Assembly: GCF_016807805.1 (NCBI RefSeq)
Contig: NZ_CP063362.1
Location: 4,816,501 to 4,880,500, forward strand
Source of the DNA: Xanthobacter dioxanivorans
GTDB lineage: Bacteria; Pseudomonadota; Alphaproteobacteria; Rhizobiales; Xanthobacteraceae
Reading direction: 5' to 3'
Length of the DNA: 64,000 bases
Positions 24,703-34,764 of the stretch are shown piece by piece (positions within the stretch are counted from its first letter, which is position 1; every line of letters begins with the position of its first letter). Under the pieces are notes generated by a model that had not been told where the DNA came from, searched no databases, and saw nothing but the letters and a program-made list of their open reading frames with translations. Both the position numbers and the translations under genes were made by a program.

Positions 24703-25934
24703 TGATTCGTATCCTCCACACGGCTGATTGGCACGTCGGTCAAACGCTGCGCGGGTTCTCGCGCGAGCACGAGCACCGTAAAGTCTTTGATCGCCTCGAA
24801 GAGATCGTCGTTGAGCGGAATGTCGATGCGCTCATAATCGCCGGCGACGTGTTCGACAGTCAGAACCCGTCCGGAGAAGCGCAACAGCTTTTCTACAATG
24901 CGCTTGTGCGGCTGAGCCGTGTTCAGCCACGAATGACAACCGTGATCGTCGCCGGCAATCATGATGCCGCTGGTCGGTTGGAAGCGCCGCGGCCTCTGTT
25001 GGAGGCATTCAACATCCGCGTCGTGGGAAATGTGCGGCGACACGATGGGCGGATCGAGGCGGCACGCCACCTCGTGCCGATCGCCGACGCCAGCGGAGCT
25101 GTGGCCGCTCACGTCTTGGCGGTCTCTTACCCGACGGCCGCATGCCTTCCGAATTTGACGCGGTTGGATGGCGAATCGGGCTCGCCCGTCGTCGCAGGGG
25201 TGCGCAGTCTCTACGCCGAATTGCTCGACACGTTGCGGGGGCAGATGGATGGTTTGCCGTTTGTCCTTACGGGGCACCTCCATGTCGCGGGTGGTATCGA
25301 GTCGGAGGGCGCGGAGCGGCGAATCCTGGTCGGCGGTCAGCATGCCGTGCCGCATGACGTATTCCCAACGGAAGCGAGTTACGTGGCGCTCGGCCACCTG
25401 CACAAGGCCCAGGCCGTCGGCCGCGATACCGTTCGCTATTCGGGATCACTGATCCCCTTGTCGGCGACGGAGCAGCCTTACGTTCATGGGGTCACGGTTG
25501 TGAGCCTCGACGGTGCGCAGGTCACGTCTGAGCATATCCCGGTCGATCGGCCAGTTCCTTTCCTGCGTCTCCCAGAGGCTAGCGATATGCGCTTGACGGA
25601 ACTTGGCGATTACCTAACGGCATTGGATATTCAGCCGGATTTGCCGATCACCGAGCGGCCATTCGTCCAGATTAGGCTTGCGCGCGACGGGCTGCCGCCC
25701 GGATTCAGGGAGGAGATCGACCGCATTGCCGAGAACTTTCCTGTGCGCATCGTCGATGCCCGTGTCGCCGCGATACCCGGCGCGCTGAATGAGGCGGTCC
25801 TCACCGATCCTTTGATACGGTTGGCGGAACGAGATCCAGAGGACTTGTTCAAGCTTGCGTTCGAACGCGAGTTTGGCGCGGCGCCGAATGCTGCGCATTT
25901 GGATGTTTTCCATCGCGCGCGGGCGGAGGCTTGA
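24702..25934 (+). CDS. sbcD: SbcD/Mre11-type exonuclease
   Basis: The 410-residue calcineurin-like phosphodiesterase shows metal ligands in order: HTADWHVG (Asp9, His11), AGDVFDS (Asp49), GNHD (86-88), LTGHLH (near 197) and ALGHLHKAQ (near 233). A capping and SbcC-binding C-terminus follows. SbcD/Mre11 with SbcC/Rad50 opens hairpins and degrades DNA ends. The gene starts on the TAATG that ends herA, with GGAGGAG in front. Host genomes carry their own sbcCD, so this copy probably serves the defence operon. Confidence 0.93.
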   Translation: MIRILHTADWHVGQTLRGFSREHEHRKVFDRLEEIVVERNVDALIIAGDVFDSQNPSGEAQQLFYNALVRLSRVQPRMTTVIVAGNHDAAGRLEAPRPLLEAFNIRVVGNVRRHDGRIEAARHLVPIADASGAVAAHVLAVSYPTAACLPNLTRLDGESGSPVVAGVRSLYAELLDTLRGQMDGLPFVLTGHLHVAGGIESEGAERRILVGGQHAVPHDVFPTEASYVALGHLHKAQAVGRDTVRYSGSLIPLSATEQPYVHGVTVVSLDGAQVTSEHIPVDRPVPFLRLPEASDMRLTELGDYLTALDIQPDLPITERPFVQIRLARDGLPPGFREEIDRIAENFPVRIVDARVAAIPGALNEAVLTDPLIRLAERDPEDLFKLAFEREFGAAPNAAHLDVFHRARAEA

Positions 25935-25937
25935 CCC

Positions 25938-28900
25938 ATGCGCATCCTGGCCATCCGCGGCGAAAATCTGGCCAGTCTTGCGGCGCCATTCGAAATCGAT
26001 CTTGCGGCAGAGCCGCTTGCGGGTTCCGGCCTCTTCGCCATCACAGGCGAGACGGGCGCCGGGAAATCCACCATTCTCGATGCGCTGTGCCTCGCGCTTT
26101 ATGGCGAATATCCTCGCGTCTCTGTCGGCCGGCGCGAGAATGCTCCCGATCCCAGCGGCGAAGCGATCTCGATTCATGACGGCCGCGCGATCCTGCGCCG
26201 AGGCGCCGGCGGCGGATATGCCGAGGTAGATTTCGTCGGGCAGGATGGCGCGCGCTACCGTGTTCGCTGGGAAGCCAATCGCGCGCGCGGCCGGTCAAAT
26301 GGGCGGCTTCAGAATGAGCAGCGCGCGCTGTACCGGCTTGACGACGGCAGCGCCGTGGCGACGGGCAAGACTCAGGTTCGCGACGCGGTAGAAGCGAGAA
26401 CCGACCTTACATTCGATCAGTTCCGACGAACGGTGCTCCTCGCCCAGGGCGAATTCGATGCCTTCCTTCTCGCTGCCGAGAGCGAGCGCGCGGAGTTGCT
26501 TGAGAAGATCACAGGTACGGAAATCTACGCAACAATCTCGGTCCGCGTCCATGAAGGCACAGAGGCTCGACGAAGGGCCGTCGAGCAGTTGGAGCAGCGT
26601 CGCAGCGACATCGGCCTTCTCGATGACAACGCCAGGCAGGGGCTGCTGGACGAGCAAAGCCAGCTTGCCTCTACCATCGCCCAGAAAGCCGCCGAGCGCG
26701 ATCAACACAACGGGCGGCTGGATCATTACAGGCGTGTCGCTGCCGCCAGAAGCGATCTCGCTCAGGCGGCGGCTCGAGCGGCGACGGCGCGTTCAGCGCG
26801 CGAGGCGGCCGCCGATGAGTATCGGTCACTTGCCGAATTCGATCTGGTCGAACCGCTTCGCCCATTATCGGTCGATGTGGACAATGCGCTGCGGGCTGCG
26901 GCGGAGGCCGAATCACGCCTCGGCGATTTGCTTGTTGCACGTGAAGAAGCGCGGACGCTCGACGAAACGGCTGCAACTCAACTGACGGATGCGACGACGG
27001 CCGACGAGGCCGCGGAAGACCTCTTCAAGCGCTTTGGGCCTCTCTGGAGCGAGGCTGAAAAGCTCGACGCGGAGCTGGCAACGGCCCGAATCGAGTTCAA
27101 TGATGCGACGGAGCAATCGCAGCAGGCGGAAACGACGTTGCGGTCCAATGTGGAGTCGCTGGCCGCGCTTGATCAGGCTTTTGGCCAGGCCACAGAGTCG
27201 CTCGGCACAACAGCGGCCCAATTAAGAGATCAATCGGGTCGCGTTCTCCTTGCCGAGCGCCTCGATGACGCGACGGTTCTGCTGGAGAAGCGGGTCAATC
27301 TCAAACAGAGCCGCGGCACGGCGGCGTCCGGGGCGGCTGAGTCCGCGGAAGTAACGGCGCGTTTGGAAGGTGAAATAGCCGAGCTGTCGGAGAAGCTCGC
27401 GGCGGATCGTGATCGGAAGGACAGCCTCAGTCGCGACATCAGTGAACGTCGAAGCAGTCTTGCCGCAATCGACGAGCCGACGCTCCATGAACGTGACACA
27501 GATCTCCAGCGGGCGCTTGAGTCTTTGCGTGAGGCGAGCGCCACGTGCGAACAGCATCTTCGCGCGTCGGCGGATCTAACGCGCGGGGAATCAGAACTCG
27601 CCATTGCGGCGCAGGAGGTGACCACGGCGAGTAGCCAAATCGCCGAAGCCGAATCCGATCAACTCCGCGAGCGGACCGCGCGCGCCGAAATCGTGCCTCT
27701 CGCGGAACTCGCCGATGAAGCTGTCTCGTCTGAAGCCGTTCATCTGCGCAGCCTGCTGACCCCGAATTTAGCCTGCCCGGTATGCGGCAGCACAGACCAT
27801 CCTCATCTCGCGCACCCCAGCGCGCTGAACGAGATGGTCGCTACGGTTCGCCGCCGTCGCGAAGAGCTGGATACGGCGCTGGCTGCGATTAGCCAGCGTC
27901 TAGGCGCTGCCACGCGCGCACTTGCCGCCGCAGAGGTGCGTCGCGCAGAGGCGACCCGCGGAATCAATATCGCGCGCGGCCAAGTTTCGGCGGCCGAGAG
28001 CGCTTATATCGAACGGCGGCCAATATTGAGCGATCTCTGCTCGAAGGCGAGAGTGGAGGGGAGTGTGCCCCGCGCGCCCGACAGCCAAGGCGCGTCCGAA
28101 TTGGCGGCGCTCGCCTCGGCCGCAAAGGCGGAACGGATCACTATCACTGGTCCACTCGCAGACGCCCAGCGCCTTCGAACAGGCATCGACGGTTTGCAGC
28201 GGGAGCATGACGCGCTCGCTCGGGCAATCGAGTCGATAATCCGAGACGTCGACCAACGACGTTCTGAGCTGCACGCTGCGCAATTGAAGGCAAAAGAACA
28301 AATGGTTCGGGAGGCGGCTCTTGCTGAGAGCCTCGGTTCCATCGACCGTGAGATCGCGCCATTTCTCGCTGCGGCCGATCTAGCCATCGAAGCACTCGAT
28401 GCCGATCCCGCCAACGTTGCCATCAGGCTCTCAGCGGTCGCACAAGAGTACGATGCCCTGCGTAAGCAGGTTGGCGAGCTCGAAATGGTGCTGCAGCGGC
28501 TGGCGCCTGACCGCGCGGCGGCTGCCGCCTCGCTTGAGCACGCGCGGACGCAGATGACGGAGAGCGCGACCCGTCTCAATCAACGTCGTTTGGTCGTGGA
28601 AGAGAAGGCGAGCGCCCGAGCTGAACTTCTTGGCGGCGAGGCTACCGCCAGTCACCGGACACGGATCAATGAGGCTCGTCGGACGGCGCGCGAAACGCTC
28701 ACTAAGGCGCGCGAGGCGAAATCCTCTACCGCTGGCGCGTTCCAGTCGGCCAGCGCTCGTTGTGAGGAAGCCACCTCTGGATTGGAGGCCGCGAAGAGCC
28801 GTCGCGCTTCGGCCGAAGTGGCATTCAATACGGACTGCCAGGATATTGCTCGGTCGCCGGATCAGGTTTCCGCACTGATTGCCACCGATCCGGCTGTGTG

Positions 28901-29722
28901 CAGAGCGCTGCGGTCACGAATTCAGGAAATCGAGCGGACAGTAAACGATGCGGACGCCGCGACGCTGACGCGCCAGAACGACTTAGGTAGGGCGCTGGAA
29001 GGGTTCGACGAGACAACTGACGCGGAGGCATTGACCACCGTAGTTGCCGCGCTGGCAGCGGAAATAGGCGACTTGCACCAGCGAACTGGTGTTCTTTCCG
29101 CCGCGCTCGCGCGCGACGACGACGCGCGCCGCACAGCCGCAAACCTATCTGCTGAAATAGACACCGCGAGGGTGGAACTCGCAATTTGGCAGGCGGTCGA
29201 CGATGCTGTCGGCTCCGCCAGCGGCGATCGCTTCCGCCGCTTTGTCCAGGGCATCACGCTCGATCACATGGTCCAACTGGCGAATGATCACCTCAATGCG
29301 TTGAGCCCTCGCTATAGGCTCGCGCGGGGACAGTGTCGGATCTCGCGCTGCATATCATCGATCGCGACATGGGCGACGAGGTCCGCGGGACGCGAAGCCT
29401 TTCAGGTGGCGAACGATTCCTGGTCTCGTTGGCGCTCGCGCTAGCTCTGTCGGGCCTCGAGGGCCGGTCGTCTTTTGTCGATACCCTGTTCATCGACGAA
29501 GGCTTCGGATCGCTCGATGCCGACACGCTCGATCTGGCAGTAGATGCGCTGGAAACCTTACAGGGCCGAGGTCAAAAGGTTGGCGTCATCACTCACGTCG
29601 CCGCCATGATCGAACGGATCGCCGTACAGGTCCGCGTAGAAAAGTGCGGCGCAGGGCGCTCTGAGATCCGAATTGCTACCGCAATGGGAACGACGTGGCC
29701 TGCGATCGGCGCTGTGCAATAG
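25938..29722 (+). pseudogene. sbcC: SbcC/Rad50-type ATPase with apparent frameshift near the end
   Basis: The first frame (25938-29444) encodes an SMC-like half ATPase with Walker A ITGETGAGKST (36-46), QxxLLAQGEFDAFL, long coiled coils and a CPVC zinc hook at 613-616. Homology is lost after RYRLARGQ near 29330. It resumes in another frame (29333-29722) as SDLALHIIDRDMGDEVRG, the LSGGE signature and Walker B TLFIDEGFG. One missing G in the GGGG run at 29326-29329 would restore a single 1,261-residue chain. The two halves of the ATP site are thus on different frames. It could be a sequencing error, a real inactivation, or recoding; all else is well preserved. Confidence 0.75.
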
Positions 29723-29792
29723 ACGCCGGCGCGGTTGCGCGGCCTTCGTTGGCGCGGGTGCGTAAGAGATCGCATCCGGTCACGATTTGGAG

Positions 29793-32700
29793 CTACGGCT
29801 CCAGGCGGATTTGCAGCTCGGCGAGATCTTCTGCGGCCGTGTCGGTTCCCAGTAGGCTGTGGAGATATTCCAACAAATCTTCCTGACGGGGCTGACCGAA
29901 AGCGAGCCGATAGACCGTCAGGCTGCGCTTGAGCCATTCAAGGCGGCGGACTTCACGGCTGAAGGGCAACATGGGAACGCGACGCTCGACTCTGACCGGG
30001 CCCTCGTAAATCCAGTAGGGGATGAGGTCGGTGTCGATGTCGGTCTCGACTCTGGCGGCGTCGAACATCGTCTTCCAAGGATCTTCCGGCATCGAGCCCC
30101 GGCCGCGCACGACATCGATCTGCCGATGCGCGAGATTTAGCCTGATTGCATGGCCCTTGAAGCGGTGAACCCGGCCTTCGCGCTGCTCCAGATCGACCGG
30201 ATTTCCCGGAAGGTTCCAGTGATAGACGCGGTAGCAATAGGGATGGAAATCGAGGCCCTCTTGCCCGACCGAAGTCGTCGCCAAGGCGAACGGCCGAAAT
30301 GGCGAGTTGAAGGCGTCTCGCACGCTTCCCAGGCGGGCGGCTCCACCTTCCTCGTCCTTGTAGTCGGCCAAGCGCATGGCGAAACGGCCGCGCATCTGAA
30401 ATTTGTTGATGACGAGCGTATCGCCGTCGACCGTTGGATCCTCCACGTCGATTTGCGATGGCCGGATCGATAGGGCGTCGACCATCGCCTTGCTTACACC
30501 GGCGATGCGGTCGGCCGATGGCCGTGCGCCAAGGCCTTCGGCATCGACGAGATAGTGGGCATATTCGTCTAGGACCGCCTGGAGGTTATGTTCCACGCCA
30601 TAGGTCAGAACCCTGTGCCAGTATCGATCGTCGTCCTTGCGCAGCAGAGCGACCGCGTCATGTTGGTTGAAGAGGGTGCGGAACCCCCACGCAACCTGGT
30701 TCGCGGCCTTGAGTAGCCGCGGATCGTCCCAATCGAGATCGGGGGCGATGCGGCGTAAGGCCCGCAGCGCACACACCGCCGGACTGCCCAGGGCAACATC
30801 GACGAGAAGGTCGAGGATCGTGTCGCCAACCGGCCCGAAGTTGCGGTTTACGGTAGCAGAATGAAGCTCTGCGACGTGCTCCTTGAAGCCTTCCTCATGC
30901 CCAAGCGTGGCCAAGCCAAAGGGTGAGGTCAGCCAGGGGACCGACTTCGTGCCGGCCATCGCGTCGATGACAGCGGGCGCGGCCCATTCCCAATCGCGGC
31001 CGTCTGCGGCATCGCCGGTCCGTTGCGTCAGCGCGTCCACGCTGCCGCGCAGGCGATCGGCGACAGCCTTTCGCATGCCCTCGACCGAGAGGGTCTCGGG
31101 ATGGTCCGCGAAGATCGCCAGAGGATCGGCAAGCTGCGCCAACGTCGGCGACGGATAGATCAGATGCATTGCGCGCATGGCCGCAAGCCGCCCCTGATCC
31201 TGGCGGAACTGGATAGGCCGAGGACGCACGTGGCCGAAATACCGCTGGCCTGCTTCGCCGACGCCCATTCGACGCTCGGCTTCATAAGAGAGGATAGCCG
31301 CAATCGCATCGGGGACCATCGACCATGATGAGAAGATCAGCGCCTTGGTCAGCGGCGGATCCTGCCGGGCAGGTCCGTAGTAAGGCAGGGACGGCGGTAT
31401 CCAGAGGTTTTGATCGAGCCCGTCGCCGAACACGTCGTCCATCACGCCCCGCATTCGGCCATTCGCGGGATCGAGCGGCTCATAGGCGTCGAGGCGCGCG
31501 TGATCGAGCATTGCGGGCCTGGCGCGAACAAGCGCTTCGCGTAGACGAGCGGCTGGTCGCTCCAGATTGTCCTTCAGGAGGCGCTTGAGGGCATAGTCCC
31601 GCATGAAGTTCAGCAGATAGGGCGCAGACTTCCAGTATTCGGTGATCTCTGGTGCCTCCAGGGCGCGCGCCACGTCCGAGACGGACGCGGCCTGACGAAG
31701 ATCAGCAGGCTGAACGATGATCGACATTGGCGGTTCGGCAACCATCGAATCGCGATTAACGGTGCTCGCCACGCGCTCCGTGCGCGCCATGACCTTGCGC
31801 AGATGCCGCTCGACGCCACGCCGGGCCTCGATAGCGGCAGGCCGGGCTTCGGGAAGCGCATGCAGGAAACCTCGGAATTGCCGCATCTCGCCTTCGAGCG
31901 TGGCGGCGATCTGCGGTCCGTTGGTGCGACCGTAGAGGAACGACAAGGTCTCGAGGAAGTCGCGATAATGTTCGCCGTCATCGGGCTCATCGCCCGACAG
32001 CGTCAACATCCGATACGGGGTCGCCGACAGCAGCAGCGTGCGCGCCGCATGGCCATTGCCATCCGAGTAATCGAACAGCTCGCGCGCAAGCTCAGCGGCC
32101 GGGGTATCGCCGTGCAGCAAATCCCGGAAGCGTTGAAATTCGTCCATGATGATCAGGTCGGGCTTCAGCGCATCGATGCAGGCGTGCGAGAGCTTGCCCC
32201 GCAGCCTGCCGATCAGCGCGTTACGACGCTGGCCCAGCTCATAGGGGTAGGTTTCCCGACGACGCGGGAAGAGATCGCAAACGGCCTCGAGCTCTTCGAA
32301 CAAGACGGTGTCGGATTCAACGTCGCGGCGGAAGCGGTCGATGATCCGCTGATCGACGCCGTCGAGGGTCAGATCACGGACCGCGCCGTTCCAACCGTCC
32401 ACGCCGGCGGTGACCTGGAGCAGATTGTGCAGACCGCGCGGCCGTAAGACGCGATCCTCCAGCATCCGCAGGAGGAGGGCTCGTTCGCGCGTCACACCCG
32501 TAGTTGATCGCAGGTCGAAGGTCGTGCCCGGCGTCAGACTGATGAAATTGACCTTGTTGGCGTCCAGACCCTGATCACCGCGGACCTGAAGCGGGATTAG
32601 TGTCATCCGCGTCGGCAGCGCCAGTTCGCGCCGGTTGAGGACATTCAGGCGATTGAGGTTCTGCGCTGCGATGGCCTGGTTCGAGCAGATATAGAGAATG

Positions 32701-32918
32701 TCGATCCGGTCGGTCGTGTCCCAGAGCTTCTCGATGGTCCGCGCGATGACGCCGCGGGCCACCATGGTCTTGCCCAGCCCAACCTCATCGGCGACCAGGA
32801 ACTGCCGGACAGGATCCTGATCACCGTAAAGCCGATCAAACACATAATCGACAGTGCGACGCTGGAAAGCCTTGAGCGGCGCGAGCGCGGCTGCGGCGTC
32901 GAAACGCTTATCCGGCAT
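29793..32918 (-). CDS. Large SF2 helicase of the DUF6361/PLD operon
   Basis: The 1,041-residue SNF2/DEAD-type ATPase has Walker A VADEVGLGKT (about 42-51), LIIMDEFQRFRDLLHG as the DExx box, LLLSATPYRML as motif III and QREGRVHRFKGHA as motif VI, followed by a helical C-terminus. The middle is expanded and has no recognised domain. I chose the ATG at 32918 (MPDKRFDAAAALAPLKAFQRR), which overlaps the phospholipase-D-like gene by 11 bp. It ends the minus-strand operon and converges on sbcC with a 70-bp gap. It is likely a DNA translocase paired with the nuclease just upstream. Confidence 0.85.
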   Translation of the reverse strand: MPDKRFDAAAALAPLKAFQRRTVDYVFDRLYGDQDPVRQFLVADEVGLGKTMVARGVIARTIEKLWDTTDRIDILYICSNQAIAAQNLNRLNVLNRRELALPTRMTLIPLQVRGDQGLDANKVNFISLTPGTTFDLRSTTGVTRERALLLRMLEDRVLRPRGLHNLLQVTAGVDGWNGAVRDLTLDGVDQRIIDRFRRDVESDTVLFEELEAVCDLFPRRRETYPYELGQRRNALIGRLRGKLSHACIDALKPDLIIMDEFQRFRDLLHGDTPAAELARELFDYSDGNGHAARTLLLSATPYRMLTLSGDEPDDGEHYRDFLETLSFLYGRTNGPQIAATLEGEMRQFRGFLHALPEARPAAIEARRGVERHLRKVMARTERVASTVNRDSMVAEPPMSIIVQPADLRQAASVSDVARALEAPEITEYWKSAPYLLNFMRDYALKRLLKDNLERPAARLREALVRARPAMLDHARLDAYEPLDPANGRMRGVMDDVFGDGLDQNLWIPPSLPYYGPARQDPPLTKALIFSSWSMVPDAIAAILSYEAERRMGVGEAGQRYFGHVRPRPIQFRQDQGRLAAMRAMHLIYPSPTLAQLADPLAIFADHPETLSVEGMRKAVADRLRGSVDALTQRTGDAADGRDWEWAAPAVIDAMAGTKSVPWLTSPFGLATLGHEEGFKEHVAELHSATVNRNFGPVGDTILDLLVDVALGSPAVCALRALRRIAPDLDWDDPRLLKAANQVAWGFRTLFNQHDAVALLRKDDDRYWHRVLTYGVEHNLQAVLDEYAHYLVDAEGLGARPSADRIAGVSKAMVDALSIRPSQIDVEDPTVDGDTLVINKFQMRGRFAMRLADYKDEEGGAARLGSVRDAFNSPFRPFALATTSVGQEGLDFHPYCYRVYHWNLPGNPVDLEQREGRVHRFKGHAIRLNLAHRQIDVVRGRGSMPEDPWKTMFDAARVETDIDTDLIPYWIYEGPVRVERRVPMLPFSREVRRLEWLKRSLTVYRLAFGQPRQEDLLEYLHSLLGTDTAAEDLAELQIRLEP

Positions 32919-34764
32919 GGTGGGCGCCCTGATCCTGGAGCGCGATGCGAAAGACATCCCACAAAGTGCGGAAATCGGCCGGGATGGGATCGGCGCCCGT
33001 GTCGTTCCCGGCCTCCAGGCGGGTCATCAGCCGTTCGATGGCGTGGAGCCGTTCGCCGCCGCGGCACAGGGCGCGGACCATGTCTTCCAGCAGCGGCGCA
33101 TCATCAGCCGCTGCGATCCAGGCTGCGGCTCCCGAGCCTTCTTGCGCCGCAAAAGCAGCGCTGAACGGGTCACCGAGTTCGGAGAGCAAGAGCCGGAGGT
33201 AACGGAAGAAGGCGTCGCGGCTGTCGATCACCCAGCGCAGAATGGCGGCATGTCGTTCGGCCGGAAGCCCGTCCATAATCAAGCTGGTGCTGAACAGCGC
33301 GGACGCCTTCTCGTTCTCGTCCGTCAGCCGGAATGCAAGGAAGCGCGTGAGGTCGACCATGGGCATGGCCCCCAGATCGACCGACTCGCCAGACCGCAAT
33401 GCCGACAGGACGTCGCAGGCATGACCGTCGCCGCGAGTGATCTGCCATGCGCTCAAGGAACCGATGCCCTTGAGCGGCAGCGGTTCCGAAGGCGTCAGCC
33501 AAACGCGCCACGGATGCTCGCCGGCGTCTTCGCTCTCGATCCGTTCGCAGCGCAGCCGCAGCCCGCCTCGGCATAGGGCGCGGCGGGCGTCATCGAGCCG
33601 TGCTTCAGCCGTAACCACTGCTGGATCGACGGGGTCCAACTCGCTGGGGACGAAGGCGCGGGTCAGGCGACCAAAGCCTTTCTCTCCCATGATTTGCTCA
33701 ATGCTGCCGACCTTGGAGCGTTTGCCCTGAAGCGAGGCAAACAGCTCGACATTGTTGCCCGAGAGGAGGGCCGGTCGGGTCGCATTGCCTGATCCGATCG
33801 TCAGGACGGTGTCCCAACCGATCTCGGCGATGAACGCTTTCGCATGGAGCCCCTGGAGCGCGCTCGCGGAGACCTCCTCGCCGTCTTCGCTGGCGGCCAT
33901 TTCGTCGAGAACAGAAACGCGTTCGAAGGTGTCGAGCGTGGCTGTGTCCACGCAGGCCAATTGATCGGGCCGACTGATGATGATCGGCTTTTCCGCCGTC
34001 GGCAGACCCGCCAACAGCACGAGTGCGTCGGTGTCGCAGAAAGGAGAGATCACCCCCAGTCGCGCGCAAGTCGCCGGCTGCCAGATCTTGCCGCCAAACC
34101 CGTTGAGGGCGAAGGCGACGTCTTCAAAGCGGTCTGGCATCGTCCATTTGGCGCGGCGGACGTCCTCGGCGATCTCGGCAGTCAGGGCGCGCGCTTCATC
34201 GGATATGCCGGCGACCGCCAAATCCGGCAGGCGGGTGAGCAGATCGAAAAGCGGTCGATTCTTGGCGTCGGGTCGGCGCGTAAGCTCGCCATCGAGGCGG
34301 AGGGAGATGTCCCAGGAGCGGTCCCGCGTAAGGTTTCGCGACAGGACGAGGAGCCGCAACAGGGTTGGATCCTCGGCGCGGGTCGGCCGATAGCGCAAGG
34401 CCCACATCTTAGGATGGAATGCGCCGCCGCGGGGCGCGGCGACCTCGACGATGATCCGTTCCAGAAGCGAACAGAGGCGCGAATGCGGTCGGCTTTGGGC
34501 GTGGAGATGCCCGGCATCGGCAAAAACCACGAGGCGTCCCGCAATCCGTTCGGCCCCCTCGAGCAGAGCCAATGGATGCGAGAGAATGTCGTCGCGGTTC
34601 TCCGCGGCGAATAAGGCCAGGCTCACCGGAGCGGCCAGCGCCGTCTCGAAATCGAGTGAGAAGGTTGTCGCGACCGCAGCGTCGAAGACATAGCCCGGCG
34701 GAGGCTGGAGGCTGTCGCCGTAGAGCACGCGGGTCTCAGGATCGAGCGTCGTCCTATTGAGCAT
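32908..34764 (-). CDS. Phospholipase-D-like nuclease family protein
   Basis: The 618-residue protein has two HKD-like halves. The first is FHPKMWALRY (116-125) followed by LVLSRNLTRDRSWD. The second is LHAKAFIAEIGWDTVLTIGSGNAT near residues 325-350. This HxK...GS/SxN pattern is the active-site signature of the phospholipase-D superfamily, which includes DNA nucleases in restriction and DISARM-like defence. The ATG at 34764 lies 11 bp inside the DUF6361 gene, and its own end overlaps the helicase gene. The C-terminal 250 residues have no recognised domain. Confidence 0.85.
   Translation of the reverse strand: MLNRTTLDPETRVLYGDSLQPPPGYVFDAAVATTFSLDFETALAAPVSLALFAAENRDDILSHPLALLEGAERIAGRLVVFADAGHLHAQSRPHSRLCSLLERIIVEVAAPRGGAFHPKMWALRYRPTRAEDPTLLRLLVLSRNLTRDRSWDISLRLDGELTRRPDAKNRPLFDLLTRLPDLAVAGISDEARALTAEIAEDVRRAKWTMPDRFEDVAFALNGFGGKIWQPATCARLGVISPFCDTDALVLLAGLPTAEKPIIISRPDQLACVDTATLDTFERVSVLDEMAASEDGEEVSASALQGLHAKAFIAEIGWDTVLTIGSGNATRPALLSGNNVELFASLQGKRSKVGSIEQIMGEKGFGRLTRAFVPSELDPVDPAVVTAEARLDDARRALCRGGLRLRCERIESEDAGEHPWRVWLTPSEPLPLKGIGSLSAWQITRGDGHACDVLSALRSGESVDLGAMPMVDLTRFLAFRLTDENEKASALFSTSLIMDGLPAERHAAILRWVIDSRDAFFRYLRLLLSELGDPFSAAFAAQEGSGAAAWIAAADDAPLLEDMVRALCRGGERLHAIERLMTRLEAGNDTGADPIPADFRTLWDVFRIALQDQGAHHAG

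Noticed and set aside
29788..29803. TGGAGC/GCTCCA hairpin as terminator between sbcC and the helicase
   Set aside because: The stem is only 6 bp, with no U tract on either side, and it lies inside the helicase stop region.
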